A DNA stretch of 64,000 bases. It comes from Oceanicaulis sp052055585. GTDB taxonomy: Bacteria; Pseudomonadota; Alphaproteobacteria; Caulobacterales; Maricaulaceae. The notes below the pieces were generated by a model. It did not search any database, was not told the origin of the DNA, and saw only the letters and a program-made list of their open reading frames with translations. The translations under genes and the position numbers were made by a program. Below, piece by piece: positions 63,387 to 64,000 of this stretch; positions within the stretch are counted from its first letter, which is position 1, and each line of letters opens with the position of its first letter. The stretch lies in the NCBI RefSeq assembly GCF_052055585.1, contig NZ_CP170485.1, positions 372,001 through 436,000 on the forward strand, read 5' to 3'.

Positions 63387-63899
63387 TCAGGATGTGGCTC
63401 CGCCTCTGCGGTCCTGCGCACCCACCCGTTGCAGCCTTTGAACCGTGCGCAGGCTGATGCCGCACAGATGCGCCACTTCGGCGGTGGACGCGCCCGCATT
63501 GAGCGCCTCAACGGCGATAAAGCGCCGGATATTCTCGATAAATCCGGACTTTGACTGGATCTCCACATAGCCGGTCTGTCCGGCATTGTTCATCACCACC
63601 GAGGTGAAACGCGGCGAGCCGGGAATGTCGGCGAGCACTTTCTGCGTGCTGATCCGCCGCGAGGCGTGCCGGTCCAGATAGGCCAGGCCGCGCGCGACCC
63701 CGCATTGAAAAAACAACTCTACGGTGAACCAGTTCAGGTGCGGGCTGAGGGCGTCAAAGTGCGCCTCGATAAACTGCACCAGACTCGGGTCCTGCGTGGC
63801 GTCCAGCTTGGGCGCAATTAATTTGTAAGGCGCATCAGCGCTTTGGGGTGGTTCCGCCAGTGTCTCCATCTGGCCGTCATCGATGCAGTAAGAAGTCAC
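63387..63899 (-). CDS. Small HTH-domain protein, function unknown
   Basis: 170 residues. The last 45 residues end in a helix-turn-helix, GASTAEVAHLCGISLRTVQRLQRVG, as in resolvase or LuxR-like tails. The first 120 residues have no known motif; a Cys near residue 65 (FFQCGVARGLAYLDRH) is present. No partner gene in the window; the upstream 100 bases to the edge contain no gene. Possibly a regulator of a neighbour outside the window. Confidence 0.78.
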   Translation of the reverse strand: MTSYCIDDGQMETLAEPPQSADAPYKLIAPKLDATQDPSLVQFIEAHFDALSPHLNWFTVELFFQCGVARGLAYLDRHASRRISTQKVLADIPGSPRFTSVVMNNAGQTGYVEIQSKSGFIENIRRFIAVEALNAGASTAEVAHLCGISLRTVQRLQRVGAQDRRGGATS

Positions 63900-64000
63900 C
63901 CTGTCTCTCCCCTAGGCTGTTTTTATCCGCAGGAGTGCGGTTCCTTCTTTGTTCGGCTTCAATTTAAGCGCGAAGTCAATCTGCAACGCAAGGGACATTG

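Overview
The window is a 64-kb stretch of chromosome from a high-GC alphaproteobacterium. The zauP-like gene/zapA/6S RNA/5-formyltetrahydrofolate cyclo-ligase block, the ruvCAB-ybgC-tolQRAB-pal-cpoB-tilS-ftsH run, and the prevalence of tightly overlapping GTGA/ATGA gene junctions all fit that class. A marine Maricaulales/Hyphomonadales (Oceanicaulis- or Maricaulis-like) organism is my best guess, but that is an inference from gene content only. I see no rRNA, tRNA, insertion sequence, phage or CRISPR array. Most of the DNA is densely packed core-metabolism and envelope genes with small accessory insertions.

Left part (1-31.5 kb). A glycan-modification group comes first: a GT2 glycosyltransferase cut by the window edge, a sulfotransferase, and an approximately 1160-residue sulfotransferase/coiled-coil/GT2/GT4 fusion. 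The cell-division pair zauP-like/zapA, 6S RNA and fthC follow, then a TonB-like anchor protein, ferredoxin-NADP reductase and a YmdB-type phosphoesterase. On the minus strand lies a glutathione-dependent formaldehyde detoxification operon (adhC, a UPF0178 gene apparently started by CTG, fghA). serA, a fructose-6-phosphate aldolase-like gene with a GT61-like partner, and a polysaccharide operon (kdsB, histidine phosphatase, O-antigen ligase-like, undecaprenyl-phosphate sugar transferase) come next. Then yebC-cmk, a GDSL lipase autotransporter, an aldo/keto reductase, an ArsR-methyltransferase fusion with pgi, tkt, and an orphan YjhX/TopAI-type toxin gene with a possible leader peptide and hairpin. 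The most unusual locus is at 29645-31455: a Tat-exported lipoprotein made of seven TDxDxGPYAD repeats sits 5 nt upstream of a JmjC/cupin-type oxygenase.

Middle (31.5-48.2 kb). The ruvCAB Holliday-junction genes run into ybgC and the Tol-Pal envelope-constriction operon, with an extra small membrane protein between pal and cpoB. tilS and ftsH follow, ended by a strong bidirectional terminator. An accessory patch (signal-peptide lectin-fold-like protein, AraC, small TPR-like protein, LysR) separates ftsH from folP. An ankyrin-repeat gene closes the region.

Right part (48.2-64 kb). DEAD-box RNA helicase, ABC exporter, thiD, EamA transporter, class V aminotransferase, serC and purA. After the purA terminator come two ferritin-like stress proteins, an AraC regulator, a class-C beta-lactamase-like serine hydrolase, an M19 dipeptidase lipoprotein and a small HTH protein.

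The only stretch over 300 bases with no gene is 52300-52687, upstream of thiD. All functional calls rest on reading protein motifs by eye; no database search was run.
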